A stretch of DNA of 64,000 nt from CAZPDM01 sp964585305 (GCA_964585305.1 CAZPDM010000013.1:4143-68142); one strand, 5' to 3'. Counted from the stretch's first letter, positions 1 to 9,792 are shown. Translations and numbers: made by a program. The notes: generated from the sequence alone by a model not told the origin.

Positions 1-579
1 TTGCAATCCTTCTAAATCTACACGCCAATGTAATCCTTGCTCATTTTCTTTCGCAGATAAATTCGTTAAAAGGAAATCACATAATCGCTGATCAGTTGTA
101 AATTGTTGCAACTGTTTGCGTGCCTCCTCAAAAGAGGCAACCGGAGTAGGAATAGCCTGTAGCCAAGATATAGCATTCGGAATATTAGGCGGAATTGGAT
201 CTAAACCAATATCTACAATCATTACTTTTTTGATAAGTTCTGGAGCTTGTGCTGCCAAACGCATAACAACTTTTCCCCCTAATGAATGACCAATAAGGTA
301 CACAGGAGGTTTTCCAATATCTAAAATAAATTGGATCACATCAGCCACCATAGTTTGAAAAGGGCTAAGGCGATCAAATTTTGGGCTTCTGCCATGTCCT
401 CTTAAATCAAGAGCGCAAGAACTCATTCCTTTATCATGCAACATCATTTTGAGAAATGTTTGCCAAAGTCTTCCACTTCCCAGTAATCCATGGATAAAAA
501 ACACTTGGCAAGGCAAACTTCCACATTGATAGTAATATAAAGAATGTTGAGAGTGTCCTTCAATTATATTAGGAAGCAT
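1..579 (-). CDS. Alpha/beta hydrolase, C-terminus cut off by the window edge
   Basis: The gene reads leftwards from an ATG at 579 and stays open to base 1, giving 193 visible residues. The product has the oxyanion strand motif FIHGLLGS near residue 28 and the nucleophile elbow GHSLGG near residue 97, whose Ser is the expected catalytic nucleophile. A DLRGHGRS stretch is typical of the YbfF/esterase branch of the alpha/beta-hydrolase fold. There is no signal peptide, so it is probably cytoplasmic. The catalytic His should lie beyond the window. The substrate cannot be told; esterase or thioesterase is the usual role of this branch. Confidence 0.85.
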   Translation of the reverse strand, partial: MLPNIIEGHSQHSLYYYQCGSLPCQVFFIHGLLGSGRLWQTFLKMMLHDKGMSSCALDLRGHGRSPKFDRLSPFQTMVADVIQFILDIGKPPVYLIGHSLGGKVVMRLAAQAPELIKKVMIVDIGLDPIPPNIPNAISWLQAIPTPVASFEEARKQLQQFTTDQRLCDFLLTNLSAKENEQGLHWRVDLEGLQ

Positions 580-653
580 AAAAATCCTTTAAAATTATTG
601 ATGAAAATTTCTAATAAATAATCAGTCAACTAAGTCTTTGGACGTTTAATTGA

Positions 654-703
654 GAGGAATTGAACCCGCTGCTGCAATATATCGCCATTATTTTACGTTA
701 AAG
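654..703 (-). repeat. Half copy of the dispersed hairpin repeat
   Basis: Bases 654-677 match, with one mismatch, the reverse complement of the right hairpin arm of the two full repeats at 19619-19758 and 25017-25155. The ACGTTAAAG at 695-703 matches the loop side of the same element. The left arm (GCGGCGGGTTAATTCC in this orientation) is absent, so this looks like a decayed or truncated copy in the opposite orientation. Confidence 0.65.
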
Positions 704-735
704 AATTGCTTTTTTCCAAGAAAAAATATTTTTCA

Positions 736-764
736 TTGGAGTTTTTAAAATTTTTTTTTATACT
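736..764 (+). promoter_or_regulatory. Candidate sigma-70-type promoter for the GH31 gene
   Basis: TTGGAG (736-741) and TATACT (759-764) are 17 bp apart and sit 62 bp upstream of the GH31 start codon. This is a prediction from sequence only. Confidence 0.5.
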
Positions 765-825
765 ATAGCTCCAGTTGATATAGTTGTTTAAGCAGAAAAT
801 AGCAGAAATTTAGGACAAAAAGAAT

Positions 826-2961
826 ATGATTGATTTTGGGAATCTTAGAATTCATATATATTCTGATACGTTATTTCGGATTGAATACCAACCTGATCGC
901 AAATTTTTACATTTGCCAACACTATTGATGGGAAAAAAACTTCCTTCAGAAATTTCTTCTACCATTAAAACTTCTGAAAATACCCTGGAAATTCAAACAA
1001 AAAAATGCCAACTTCATTACCAGAAGTTGGGCAATCGTTTTGATCAAGATATATTAGAAATTCGGTTCCTATATGGAAATGAATTTCGCCTCTGGACTCC
1101 ACAATATCAGCATACTACACCAATATATGAAATTTGGCGTAGTTTAGATGACTGGTCTCGTAACGTCTTACGCCAACCAAATCCTGTTATCATCAATAAA
1201 GATGGTTGGCATAAAATCGTTGACAATTCGGGATCTTATTGGAATGATGAAATTCAATGGGTAACTATACAACGACCACCCTACTATGAAAACTGGTATT
1301 TGTTTTTTTATGGTGATGATCCTAAAATTGGATTTTTAGATTTTATCCACCTTTTTGGAAAACCTCCCTTATTACCACGCCAAGCTTTTGGCGCGTGGTA
1401 TTCTCGCTGGTATCCCTTTCATCAGCAAGAACTCATTGAATTAGTAAAAAAGTATCGTGAGCATAATATCCCACTAGATGTTCTTGTTGTAGATGTTGAC
1501 TGGCATCAAGAACATTGGAACGGTTATGACTGGCGAAAAGATTTATTTCCCAATCCTCAGCAATTTATTCAAACTATAAAAGATTGGGGAATTCGTCTTG
1601 TTTTAAATGATCATCCTGGTTATGAAAATAACGATCCTTTGCCAGAAAATGATAGCCATTTAGTAAAAATCAAAGCCGAATTAAAAGAACCTCCATATAA
1701 AGCAATGTGGGCGTGCGATTGGACAAGAAAATCTTCTGTCCAAGCATGGGCCAATCATTGTTTAAAAAACATTCTAGCTCAAGGAATAGATTGGTGGTGG
1801 ATTGATGGTTGGACAGATTTTGGATTTTTAGATATTGATTCTCAATATTGGGTAAACTGGCAATATTATGAAGCAACCAAAGAATTCCATCCAGAAAAAC
1901 GAGCATTGATCCTTTCCCGATGGGGAGGATTAGGCGGCCATCGTTATCCTATACAATTCAGCGGAGATACACATAGTAATTTCCAAGCATTAGCCAGAGA
2001 AATAGAATTTACAAGCTATTCTGGTGGTGTAGGCGCGAATTATTGGTCGCATGATATTGGTGGATTCCATGAAGGACAAATTGACGAAGAAGTTTATTTA
2101 CGATGGCTTCAATACGGAGTATTCAGCCCTATCTTACGTACACATAGCAATCATGGAATTCGAGAACCATTTAACTTTTCCAACCAAGCCTTAGAAATAT
2201 CTCGTAGATTGATCAATCTACGCTCTTATATGATCCCTTATTGGGAGCATCTTAATCACAAATATCAAAAAGATGGTTTCCCTAGCATACTCAATATGGC
2301 ATTTCTTAATCCTCAAATATACGCTCATAACCAGCATAATCAACAGTATCTCATTGGGCAGGAAATTTTAGTATCACCTATTACAGCTTCACTACAAGGA
2401 AACAACAAAATTAGCAAAGAAGTTTTTCTCCCTGAAAAACGCTGGCTTGATACAATAGATGGAAAATGGAAAAATGGAAATTGCCAAGTTACTACAATTT
2501 CTTCTATTTCACATATTCCTGTTTTCATTTGTTCAGGAGCTATTATTCCTACCAGCCCTTCTAATATTCCTACTGGTGCATACAAAGAATTACATATTCA
2601 TCTTTTCGGAAATATTACAGAAAATGAATATCTATTTTCTTTAGATGATGGGGATACTGCCGAGGATAGCAAAGAATATCGTTCCACAACACTAATTATA
2701 AATGCCCAACAAAAAGAAAAGATTTTACAAATTCAATGTAAAATCTCAGAAAACCAAGAATTCTTGCCTCAAATGCTTCGATTTATCTATTATCCTGATC
2801 AACAAAATGTAAAACTTCTTAATATCTCAGCAGATGAAAATTCTCAAATATATTCTCTGATAACAAAAATCAATGAACAGACTGTCCCATGCTTAAGCTG
2901 GGGGATCAATCAAAAAGACTTAAAACCAGTAAATACTTTTGAATTAGAAATTCAACCTTAA
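826..2961 (+). CDS. GH31 family glycoside hydrolase (alpha-glucosidase/alpha-xylosidase type)
   Basis: The 711-residue protein has GH31 architecture: an N-terminal beta-sandwich to about residue 180, a TIM barrel to about 460, then C-terminal beta domains. Barrel motifs visible are VDVDWH near 224, WWWIDGW with the expected nucleophile Asp327, and RWGGLGGHRYPIQFSGDTH with the expected acid/base Asp381. GH31 enzymes hydrolyse (or transfer) alpha-linked glucosyl or xylosyl residues by a retaining mechanism. No signal peptide is seen, so it probably acts on imported oligosaccharides. The usual nucleophile motif WxDMNE is replaced by WIDGWTD, so the exact substrate is uncertain. The start follows a weak AGGA. 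A hairpin separates it from nusB. Confidence 0.88.
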   Translation: MIDFGNLRIHIYSDTLFRIEYQPDRKFLHLPTLLMGKKLPSEISSTIKTSENTLEIQTKKCQLHYQKLGNRFDQDILEIRFLYGNEFRLWTPQYQHTTPIYEIWRSLDDWSRNVLRQPNPVIINKDGWHKIVDNSGSYWNDEIQWVTIQRPPYYENWYLFFYGDDPKIGFLDFIHLFGKPPLLPRQAFGAWYSRWYPFHQQELIELVKKYREHNIPLDVLVVDVDWHQEHWNGYDWRKDLFPNPQQFIQTIKDWGIRLVLNDHPGYENNDPLPENDSHLVKIKAELKEPPYKAMWACDWTRKSSVQAWANHCLKNILAQGIDWWWIDGWTDFGFLDIDSQYWVNWQYYEATKEFHPEKRALILSRWGGLGGHRYPIQFSGDTHSNFQALAREIEFTSYSGGVGANYWSHDIGGFHEGQIDEEVYLRWLQYGVFSPILRTHSNHGIREPFNFSNQALEISRRLINLRSYMIPYWEHLNHKYQKDGFPSILNMAFLNPQIYAHNQHNQQYLIGQEILVSPITASLQGNNKISKEVFLPEKRWLDTIDGKWKNGNCQVTTISSISHIPVFICSGAIIPTSPSNIPTGAYKELHIHLFGNITENEYLFSLDDGDTAEDSKEYRSTTLIINAQQKEKILQIQCKISENQEFLPQMLRFIYYPDQQNVKLLNISADENSQIYSLITKINEQTVPCLSWGINQKDLKPVNTFELEIQP

Positions 2962-2970
2962 GTTTGTATC

Positions 2971-3008
2971 AGCGGGCCATATTAAAAAAATATAGTCCGC
3001 TTAGTTTT
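2971..3008 (+). terminator. Hairpin between GH31 gene and nusB, probable terminator
   Basis: AGCGGGCCATA and TATAGTCCGCT form an 11-bp stem with one G-T pair and one mismatch around an A-rich loop. It is followed by TTAGTTTTT. It lies just after the GH31 stop codon and ends just before nusB. Confidence 0.55.
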
Positions 3009-3019
3009 TGGAAAAAATT

Positions 3020-3532
3020 ATGAAATATCGAAACAAATCTCGAGAAATAGCATTACAAGTTTTATATCAATACGATCTTCGTGGAGAGGAAATTCTTAAT
3101 CAAATTCCTAACTTTTTAAAAGAAAAAAGCGAAGATCCTGAAATCCGTAAATATTCTTATGAAGAATACACAGAAATTTTAAAATATGCTAAAGAATTAG
3201 TTGATGGATGTTTAAGCAATTGGAAAGATTTAGAAGGAACTATTGCAAAAGAAGCAAAAAATTGGACATTAGAACGTATGCCAGTTGTAGATCGAACAAT
3301 TTTACGCATGGCTGCGTATGAAATGTGTTTTCGGAAAGATATTCCTCCAGAGGTTGCAATCAATGAAGCTATTGAGCTGGGAAAACAATTTTCAACAGCA
3401 AATTCTGGTAAATTCATTAACGGATTACTCGATCAAATACGAAAAAACTTACCTAAAACAAGTACCTCTCAAACTAATCTTCCAACTGTAAACAATAATC
3501 CAGATATAAGCACAGAAACAACCAATTTGTAA
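3020..3532 (+). CDS. nusB: Transcription antitermination factor NusB
   Basis: The 170-residue protein begins MKYRNKSREIALQVLYQYD, the typical NusB N-terminus. It keeps the later motifs ERMPVVDRTILRMAAYE and PPEVAINEAIELGKQF. NusB binds boxA RNA with ribosomal protein S10 in the antitermination complex acting on rRNA operons. I chose the ATG at 3020; an in-frame TTG at 3008 would add four residues but overlaps the preceding hairpin. The last 25 residues or so are a Thr/Asn-rich tail longer than in most NusB proteins and look disordered. Confidence 0.95.
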   Translation: MKYRNKSREIALQVLYQYDLRGEEILNQIPNFLKEKSEDPEIRKYSYEEYTEILKYAKELVDGCLSNWKDLEGTIAKEAKNWTLERMPVVDRTILRMAAYEMCFRKDIPPEVAINEAIELGKQFSTANSGKFINGLLDQIRKNLPKTSTSQTNLPTVNNNPDISTETTNL

Positions 3533-3869
3533 CAATTTGTAACATAAACTTTTATTAGGAACTATCCCACTTAAATTTTTCTATAAATAAAGTTTATAAA
3601 TTAGTAAGGAAATAAGTGCATAATAACTATTAAATAAAGTTTACACCTTATTAACAAAATAATATTCATTTTATTGGTATCATTTTTGCGAGAAATTTTT
3701 CTCTCGAAATGAATCGCTATTTGATTGCAAAATTTTTTTTATTTTTCTTGCTAAAATTGCTGAAACATTCTAAAATAAAGAATGATCAAGATGAATTGAT
3801 CGTCTTAAAGAAAAATGAGGTCCATAAAACCACTTTTTCTATGCAATTTAAAACATTAGGAGAATTCCG
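3533..3869. other. Intergenic region upstream of the C25 peptidase gene
   Basis: The 337 bp are very A+T-rich and contain no credible gene. Poly-T runs around 3727-3747 precede the peptidase gene. A strong ribosome binding site (TTAGGAGA, about 3857-3864) sits at the right end. No confident promoter or terminator is seen. Confidence 0.5.
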
Positions 3870-5927
3870 ATGAAAAGATTGAGCATAGCTCTCATAGCAT
3901 TATTGATACTTGTTAGTTTTCTAACTGCACAAGTAAAATGGGTTTCTGTTGATGGCGTTACCAAAAAACCTGCGCCAATTCAAGTCAAACTCTTAAATGC
4001 TACTGCTGAAGAAATTAAATTTGAAGTAACCGTTCCTGGTTATATTGAACGCAAAGTTGTATTGCCAGATGGCAAAGAAGCTGTAATGATCCACATTCCA
4101 GAAACAGTTTGCACAATGGAACAAGGATTTCCCATGCTTCCTTCTTTTGCCAAACCAATCAAACTTGCAGATCGTTGCGAAGCTGAATTGAAACTTTTAG
4201 GGAAAGAAGAAGCTGAATTCAAATTGAGCTTACCAGTAGTCCCTTCTAAAGGTCATTTCACTCGTGATATTCCTGAAGCATCTGTTCCTTTTGCTTTTGG
4301 ACCAGTCTATAAACAAGACGTATTCTGGCCAGCAGAAAAAGATCAATTCAAACTTGGCAAATCTTTCTTATTGCGCAACGTACATGGTGCAGTTTTCACC
4401 ATGTTGCCAATTCGTGCCAACCATGTTCAAATGAAACTTCAAGTTGTCAGCAAAGCTACTTTTGCTATCGTATGCAAAGAAGATGGCTTAATGATGGCAA
4501 CCACTCGTACTCCTCAAATTCCTAGCAGAACTTACCAAAATTTAACTAGCAATTTTATGGGTTATGAAGAACCTATGCCACTTCGTGGTGATGTTCCTTC
4601 TGAAAACTTGAAAAAACTAGTTGTTGTTACTCCTAGCAAATTCGCTAGTACTATTTCCTCTTGGGTAAATTGGAAAAAACAATGCGGCTATACTGTAACA
4701 GTTAAAGAAGTCGCAGATGGTGTAACAGCCAGTACTATCAAATCCTACTTACAAGGCCTTTATGATAATACCGACACCCGTTTCGGCTATGTTGTATTGA
4801 TTGGCGATGCCTCCTACAATTCCAATTTTGAAGTTGCACAACCCATGCCAAGTTTCAAAGGAAGTATGGAAGGTGCTGCTGCTGATCGCGTTTATGTACG
4901 CTTAGCTGGTGCTGACAATTATCCTGATGCATTCATTTCCCGCATTTCTGCTACCACTGAAACTGAAATTACAAACCAACTTACCAAAATTATGGAATAT
5001 GAAAAAGGTACTTATGCTACTGGATCATGGCTTAATACTGGTATTACCATTGCCAGTAACCAAGGCAGTCCTACTGACTATGAACGCGCCAATTGGATTA
5101 TCAATGGCGGCGGCACTGGACAAAAAGTACCTATCGTAACCGGTGGTCTTTCTAAATTCGGTTATAGCTTCCCAACAGAAAACAAAATCTATGATCCAAC
5201 CGCTTCCGCAGCTAAAGTAACCGCAGCAGTCAACACTGGTGCTGGAATTATTTGCTACATTGGTCATGGTAGCGATACTTCTTGGGGCACTACTGGCTTC
5301 AGCGTATCCAATGTTAATGCTCTAACTAATGGTGGAAAACTACCTGTAATTTGGAGCGTAGCTTGCGTTAATGGTAACTTCTTAAAAGTTGGAACTTGCT
5401 TCGCCGAAGGCTGGCTACGTAAAGCTAATGGCGGTGCAGTTGCTATGGAAGCTGCTTCTACCAATGAATCTTGGGTACCTCCTTGCGATAAACAAGCCGC
5501 AACAATCAACGCCATCATCAACAAAAAATACAGCACTTTTGGTGCTTTGGAATGTGAAGGTGTAGTTGCTGGTTTGAATAACTGGAGTTCTACCAATAGC
5601 AGCGAAGGTAACAAAATGGCCGAACAATGCCATCTATTTGGCGATTGCACAATGATAGTTCGCACCAAAGCCGCGACAGCTCTTCAAGTATCCAAAGAAC
5701 GCGGTCTAGACAATAACATCGTTTTCAATGTTATGACCGAAGAACGCTCTGTTGCAGATGCAACCGTTACCGTCTATAACCAAGACTTCAGCATTATGGT
5801 CAGTGGCGAAACTTCTGAAGATGGTACAGTCAACATCATTCTACCAGAAGAAGCCGCAAACGCTGAACTATTCTACACTGTAGTTGGTCAAGACGTTATT
5901 GCTATTGACAATGAAAAATTAAACTAA
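3870..5927 (+). CDS. Secreted C25 (gingipain-family) cysteine peptidase
   Basis: The 685-residue protein starts with a signal peptide (about residues 1-20, Lys-Arg then a long Leu/Ile stretch ending TAQ). An N-terminal beta-rich prodomain-like region follows, and from about residue 250 a C25 domain beginning KLVVVTPSKFASTISSWVNWKKQ. The catalytic pair is visible: His466 in YIGHGS and Cys499 in WSVACVNG. A C-terminal Ig-like beta domain (about 600-685) resembles that of gingipains. C25 peptidases are extracellular endopeptidases. There is no obvious T9SS C-terminal domain, PEP-CTERM or anchor, so the export route after Sec is unclear. Codon use is richer in G+C than in neighbouring genes, consistent with high expression. 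It stands alone, with its own strong RBS and terminator. Confidence 0.88.
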   Translation: MKRLSIALIALLILVSFLTAQVKWVSVDGVTKKPAPIQVKLLNATAEEIKFEVTVPGYIERKVVLPDGKEAVMIHIPETVCTMEQGFPMLPSFAKPIKLADRCEAELKLLGKEEAEFKLSLPVVPSKGHFTRDIPEASVPFAFGPVYKQDVFWPAEKDQFKLGKSFLLRNVHGAVFTMLPIRANHVQMKLQVVSKATFAIVCKEDGLMMATTRTPQIPSRTYQNLTSNFMGYEEPMPLRGDVPSENLKKLVVVTPSKFASTISSWVNWKKQCGYTVTVKEVADGVTASTIKSYLQGLYDNTDTRFGYVVLIGDASYNSNFEVAQPMPSFKGSMEGAAADRVYVRLAGADNYPDAFISRISATTETEITNQLTKIMEYEKGTYATGSWLNTGITIASNQGSPTDYERANWIINGGGTGQKVPIVTGGLSKFGYSFPTENKIYDPTASAAKVTAAVNTGAGIICYIGHGSDTSWGTTGFSVSNVNALTNGGKLPVIWSVACVNGNFLKVGTCFAEGWLRKANGGAVAMEAASTNESWVPPCDKQAATINAIINKKYSTFGALECEGVVAGLNNWSSTNSSEGNKMAEQCHLFGDCTMIVRTKAATALQVSKERGLDNNIVFNVMTEERSVADATVTVYNQDFSIMVSGETSEDGTVNIILPEEAANAELFYTVVGQDVIAIDNEKLN

Positions 5928-5950
5928 TCATTCTAAAACGCTAAAAAATA

Positions 5951-5988
5951 AAAAAGGCAGTGAATTTTCACTGCCTTTTTTTGTTTTT
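5951..5988 (+). terminator. Intrinsic terminator of the C25 peptidase gene
   Basis: GGCAGTGAA and TTCACTGCC form a tight 9-bp stem, extended by A/T pairs, followed by a run of Ts. Because A and T tracts flank both sides, it could also stop the leftward glycosyltransferase transcript. Confidence 0.9.
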
Positions 5989-6046
5989 ATATTCCTACAA
6001 ATGAAATAGCAGGCAGATTTAACATCTGTCCGCGTTCAGAATAATA

Positions 6047-7864
6047 TTATTGCTCTTTTGTTATCTCATAGAGTTTCCATTTTTTTATTTTTTTTCCGTC
6101 GCGTTCTTTGAATTCATGGCGCAAGGTAATTTGGTGGTTGGGAAAGGTGTTAAATAGTTCTTGTTGATTGCGTTCTTGAATTAAAATATAATAATTTTCT
6201 TTGGAATTTTGGGATTTGAGTAATTCTAATAAATCTTCTATTTTATAAAATTTTTTAACATTGCGTCCTATTTCCCAAAGTAAATCGTCATGAAAATCCA
6301 TAAGATAGAGTTGTTTTTTTTCTGTAATATTCTTGATTTGGGGATATGCTCCAATATATGGATCGCTCCATAATGGAGTTTCTTTTAAGATGAAAAGAAC
6401 TACACTAACAGAAAAAAATGTTACTAGGCATAAGGAAATAATTGTTTGGCTGGCAATTTTTACGTTAACTTCATGTTTGTTAGAAAGGAATGTAAAAATT
6501 TTATTTATCCAATTTTTTTTCCAAAAGAAGGGAAATAATAATATCCAGAAAAGTATAATACTTAAATACCAAAAATTGATGTGATAGAAGATAACAAAAA
6601 ATATTATTGCTAGAGGAAATAATATCCATGCTAAGGTAATTAAACCTTCTTGCAGATTAACAAACCCTCGAAAATATGGTAGCTTAAGGTGAGAGGAATT
6701 CGCGAGGATATGATCCCATATCACTCCAAGAACTAAACAAGTAATTGGTAATGCAGGTAAAAAATAACGATTTTTTTTAGCAGGTGTTAAAGATAGAAAT
6801 AAAAAAGTTAAAGAAAAGTAGAATATTGTAATAATGATGTTCTTTGAAAATGGCAATGATATTTTATGACGCAAACGTTGATAAATATTATGTCCAAACC
6901 ATACTAAAATCGCTAGAAATAATAATATCCAGGGAGCTATTAAAATTGGTGCATAAATAAAATAAAACCAAAATGATTCAGTATTACCCGTTTGAACATC
7001 TTTGACATCTTCATAAAGAGTTTGCAATGCACTTGGATAAGAAAGTTTTACCCACAACAAAAATAGACTTCCAATAATCGTACTATAAATAATAATATTT
7101 GCAATTCTTTCCCAATCCCAAGCTTGAATACGTAAACTTGAGAAGCTCGTATCTTGACAGTTTTCTTGGTTGCTTTCTATAAAATATTTACGTTTTTCCA
7201 ACCATTGAGAAAAAATAATTGTTAATAGAAATGGGATAAGCATCATAAATAATGCAATTGGGCCTTTGCTCCAAAAAGATCCTGACCAACAAATAATTCC
7301 GCTTAGTACCCATATAAATTTTTTTGTTTGGATCATTTTTAGGACAGATAATGTTCCCATCATTCCAAAGGCCATGGAAAACATATCCCAACGAGCAAGT
7401 CCCATTTCTCCAAAGAACTGGCCAGAACTAGCCAAGATCAAACTTGAGAAAATTGCAGTTCTTATATTATAGGCATCTCGTACAAAGATAAAAAAAGCAA
7501 ACAACATTGCCAATCCCATTAACATATTCGGAAATCGCATGAAAAATATATTACGATCTCCAGCAAATTTAGCAAATACAGCGACTGCCCATGTTGGTAA
7601 GGGAGGTTTTTCTACACGTGGTTGTCCATTTAATGTAGGAAATCCCCATTCTCCACGTTCTAACATTTCTGTGGCTGTTTTGAAATTACGGATTTCCATA
7701 ACATCTTGTACAGGAGCTGTTGCCATCACAACACAAAAAAATATAATCATTAAAAATATGAGCCAGCCACCTTTTCGAAAGCTAGGCTTTTCTTGAAAAT
7801 TTTCCCACCAATTTTCATATTTAGGTTGATATGTAGAAAAATGGTTGCTGATGAATTTGATCAT
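6047..7864 (-). CDS. ArnT/PMT-like membrane glycosyltransferase, downstream copy
   Basis: The 605-residue polytopic protein begins with an amphipathic stretch and a first membrane helix at about 34-50. A motif region follows (VMEIRNFKTATEML, then NGQPRVEKPPLPTW at about 79-92) typical of the GT39/GT83 (PMT_2, ArnT-like) superfamily. About ten further hydrophobic helices lead to a soluble tail. These enzymes move a sugar from a polyprenyl-phosphate donor to lipid A, protein or glycan on the outer face of the cytoplasmic membrane. The ArnT Asp of the D-E-x-R motif is Met here (M-E-x-R-N) in both copies, so this is probably a subfamily feature. It is a tandem duplicate of the gene at 7969-9777. 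The acceptor is unknown. Confidence 0.82.
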   Translation of the reverse strand: MIKFISNHFSTYQPKYENWWENFQEKPSFRKGGWLIFLMIIFFCVVMATAPVQDVMEIRNFKTATEMLERGEWGFPTLNGQPRVEKPPLPTWAVAVFAKFAGDRNIFFMRFPNMLMGLAMLFAFFIFVRDAYNIRTAIFSSLILASSGQFFGEMGLARWDMFSMAFGMMGTLSVLKMIQTKKFIWVLSGIICWSGSFWSKGPIALFMMLIPFLLTIIFSQWLEKRKYFIESNQENCQDTSFSSLRIQAWDWERIANIIIYSTIIGSLFLLWVKLSYPSALQTLYEDVKDVQTGNTESFWFYFIYAPILIAPWILLFLAILVWFGHNIYQRLRHKISLPFSKNIIITIFYFSLTFLFLSLTPAKKNRYFLPALPITCLVLGVIWDHILANSSHLKLPYFRGFVNLQEGLITLAWILFPLAIIFFVIFYHINFWYLSIILFWILLFPFFWKKNWINKIFTFLSNKHEVNVKIASQTIISLCLVTFFSVSVVLFILKETPLWSDPYIGAYPQIKNITEKKQLYLMDFHDDLLWEIGRNVKKFYKIEDLLELLKSQNSKENYYILIQERNQQELFNTFPNHQITLRHEFKERDGKKIKKWKLYEITKEQ

Positions 7865-7879
7865 AAAGTGAAACTTTCC

Positions 7880-7926
7880 TTAAATGAGTTGTTTTTTTTA
7901 TAGAATAAAAAATTTATAGGCGAAAA
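7880..7926 (-). pseudogene. Remnant of the rsmE 3' end carried by a tandem duplication
   Basis: Bases from about 7866 to 7918 align with 9779-9838, which contain the stop codon and last 15 or so codons of rsmE plus the gap before the next gene. The equivalent positions are offset by 1913 bp. The remnant is too short to be functional and marks the left limit of the duplicated unit. Confidence 0.65.
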
Positions 7927-7968
7927 AAAATTTTAGTTCTTCATATCAATCATTTTAAGTTCGTTGAA

Positions 7969-9777
7969 TTACTGCATTTCATAGAGTATCCATTTTTTTG
8001 CTTTTTTTCCGGCGTGTTCTTGGAATTCGTAGCGCAATGTAATTTTGCGGTTGGGAAAGGTGTTAAAGAGTTCTTGTTGATTGCGTTCTTGAATTAAAAT
8101 ATAATAATTTTCTTTGGAATTTTGGGATTTGAGCAATTCTAATAAATCTTCTATTTTATAAATTTTTTTAACATTGCGTCCTATTCCCCAAAGTAAATCG
8201 TCATCAAAATCCATAAGATAGAGTTGTTTTTTTTCTGTAATATTCTTGACTTGGGGATATATATTAAGATAGGGATCTCTCCATAATGGAGTTTCTTTTA
8301 AGACGAAAAAAAGTATACTGACAGAAAAAAAAGTTATTAGACATAAAGAAAGAATTGTTTGACTAGCAACTTTTATGTTAACTTCATGTTTGTTAGAAAG
8401 GAAAGTAAAAATTTTTTTTATCCATGATTTTTTCCAGAAGATTGGAAATAATAAAATCCATAAAAATATAATACTTAAATACCAAAAATTGATGTGATAG
8501 AAGATAATAAAAAATATTATTGCTAGAGGAAATAATATCCATGCTAAGGTAATTAAACCTTCTTGCAGATTAACAAATCCACGGAAATATGGTAACTGAA
8601 GATGAGACGAATGCGCGAGGATATGATCCCATATTACTCCAAGAACTAAACAAGTGATTGGTAGTGCAGGAAAAAAATAACGATTTTTTTTAGCTGGTGT
8701 TAAAGATAAAAGTAAAAAAGTTAAAAAACACCAGAATATTGTAATAATGATAGTTTTTGAAAAAGCTAATGATATTTTGTAGCGTAAACGTTGATAAATA
8801 TTATGTCCTATCCATACTGAAATAGATACGAATAATAATGTCCAAGGAGCTATTAAGATAGGCGATTGATAAAAGTAAAACCAAAATGTTTCGCTATGGA
8901 TGCTTTGCACATCTTTGACATCTTGATAAAGAGTTTGCAAAGCATTTGGATAGGCCAACTTTATCCACAGTAAAAAAAGGCTTCCAATAATTGTGCTATA
9001 AATAATAATATTTGCAATTCTTTCCCAATCCCAGGATTGAATGCGTAAATTTGAGAAGCTCGTATCTTGACAGTTTTCTTGGCTGTTTTCTATAAAATAC
9101 TTATGTTTTTCCAACCATTGAGAAAAGACAATTGTTAATAAAAATGGAATAAGTATCATAAATATTGCAATTGGGCCTTTGCTCCAATAAGCACCTGACC
9201 AGCAAATGATTGCACTTAGTACCCATATAATTTTTTTTGTTTGGAGCATTTTTACAATAGATAAAATTCCCATTATTCCAAATGATGTTGAGAACATATC
9301 CCAACGAGCGACCATTATTTCCCCAAAAAACTGACCAGAACTAGCCAAGATCAAACTTGAAAAAATTGCGGTTCTTATATTATAGAGATTTTTTACAAAG
9401 ATAAAAAAAGCAAACAACATTGCCAATCCCATTAACATATTTGGAACCCGCATGAAAAATATATTGCGTTCTCCAGCAAATTTAGCAAGGATTGCTACTG
9501 CCCATGTTGGCAAGGGAGGTTTTTCTACACGTGGCTGGCCATTTAATGTAGGAAACGCCCATTCTCCACGTTCTAACATTTCTGAGGCTGTTTTAAAATT
9601 ACGTGCTTCCATGACATTTCGTACAGGAGCTGTTGCCATCAAAACGCAAAAAAATATAATCATTAAAAATATAAGCCAGCCTCCTTTTCGAAAGCTAGGC
9701 TTTTCTTGAAAGTTTTCCCACCAGTTTTCATATTTAGTTTGATATGTGGAAAAAAAGTTGCTCATGAATTTAATCAT
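7969..9777 (-). CDS. ArnT/PMT-like membrane glycosyltransferase, upstream copy
   Basis: The 602-residue protein is closely similar over its whole length to the product of 6047-7864. It has the same N-terminal membrane helix, the motif VMEARNFKTASEML at about 55-68, EKPPLPTW at about 85-92, the multi-helix core and the soluble C-terminal tail. Differences cluster in loops (for example DVQSIHSETFWF against DVQTGNTESFWF) and in the tail. It starts 15 bp after the rsmE stop, so the two are probably co-transcribed. The expected role is transfer of a sugar from a lipid-phosphate carrier on the periplasmic side. The duplication may have allowed a change of donor or acceptor. Confidence 0.83.
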   Translation of the reverse strand: MIKFMSNFFSTYQTKYENWWENFQEKPSFRKGGWLIFLMIIFFCVLMATAPVRNVMEARNFKTASEMLERGEWAFPTLNGQPRVEKPPLPTWAVAILAKFAGERNIFFMRVPNMLMGLAMLFAFFIFVKNLYNIRTAIFSSLILASSGQFFGEIMVARWDMFSTSFGIMGILSIVKMLQTKKIIWVLSAIICWSGAYWSKGPIAIFMILIPFLLTIVFSQWLEKHKYFIENSQENCQDTSFSNLRIQSWDWERIANIIIYSTIIGSLFLLWIKLAYPNALQTLYQDVKDVQSIHSETFWFYFYQSPILIAPWTLLFVSISVWIGHNIYQRLRYKISLAFSKTIIITIFWCFLTFLLLSLTPAKKNRYFFPALPITCLVLGVIWDHILAHSSHLQLPYFRGFVNLQEGLITLAWILFPLAIIFFIIFYHINFWYLSIIFLWILLFPIFWKKSWIKKIFTFLSNKHEVNIKVASQTILSLCLITFFSVSILFFVLKETPLWRDPYLNIYPQVKNITEKKQLYLMDFDDDLLWGIGRNVKKIYKIEDLLELLKSQNSKENYYILIQERNQQELFNTFPNRKITLRYEFQEHAGKKAKKWILYEMQ

Positions 9778-9792
9778 AAAGTGAAAATTTCC

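Noticed and set aside
3533..3869. Replication origin, because of A+T-richness
   Set aside because: No DnaA-box cluster, dnaA, dnaN or other origin-linked gene was seen; the whole genome is A+T-rich.
5264..5668. Minus-strand reading frame of 134 codons inside the C25 peptidase gene
   Set aside because: It is antisense to the catalytic core, has no ribosome binding site and no family features; the plus-strand gene explains the codon pattern.
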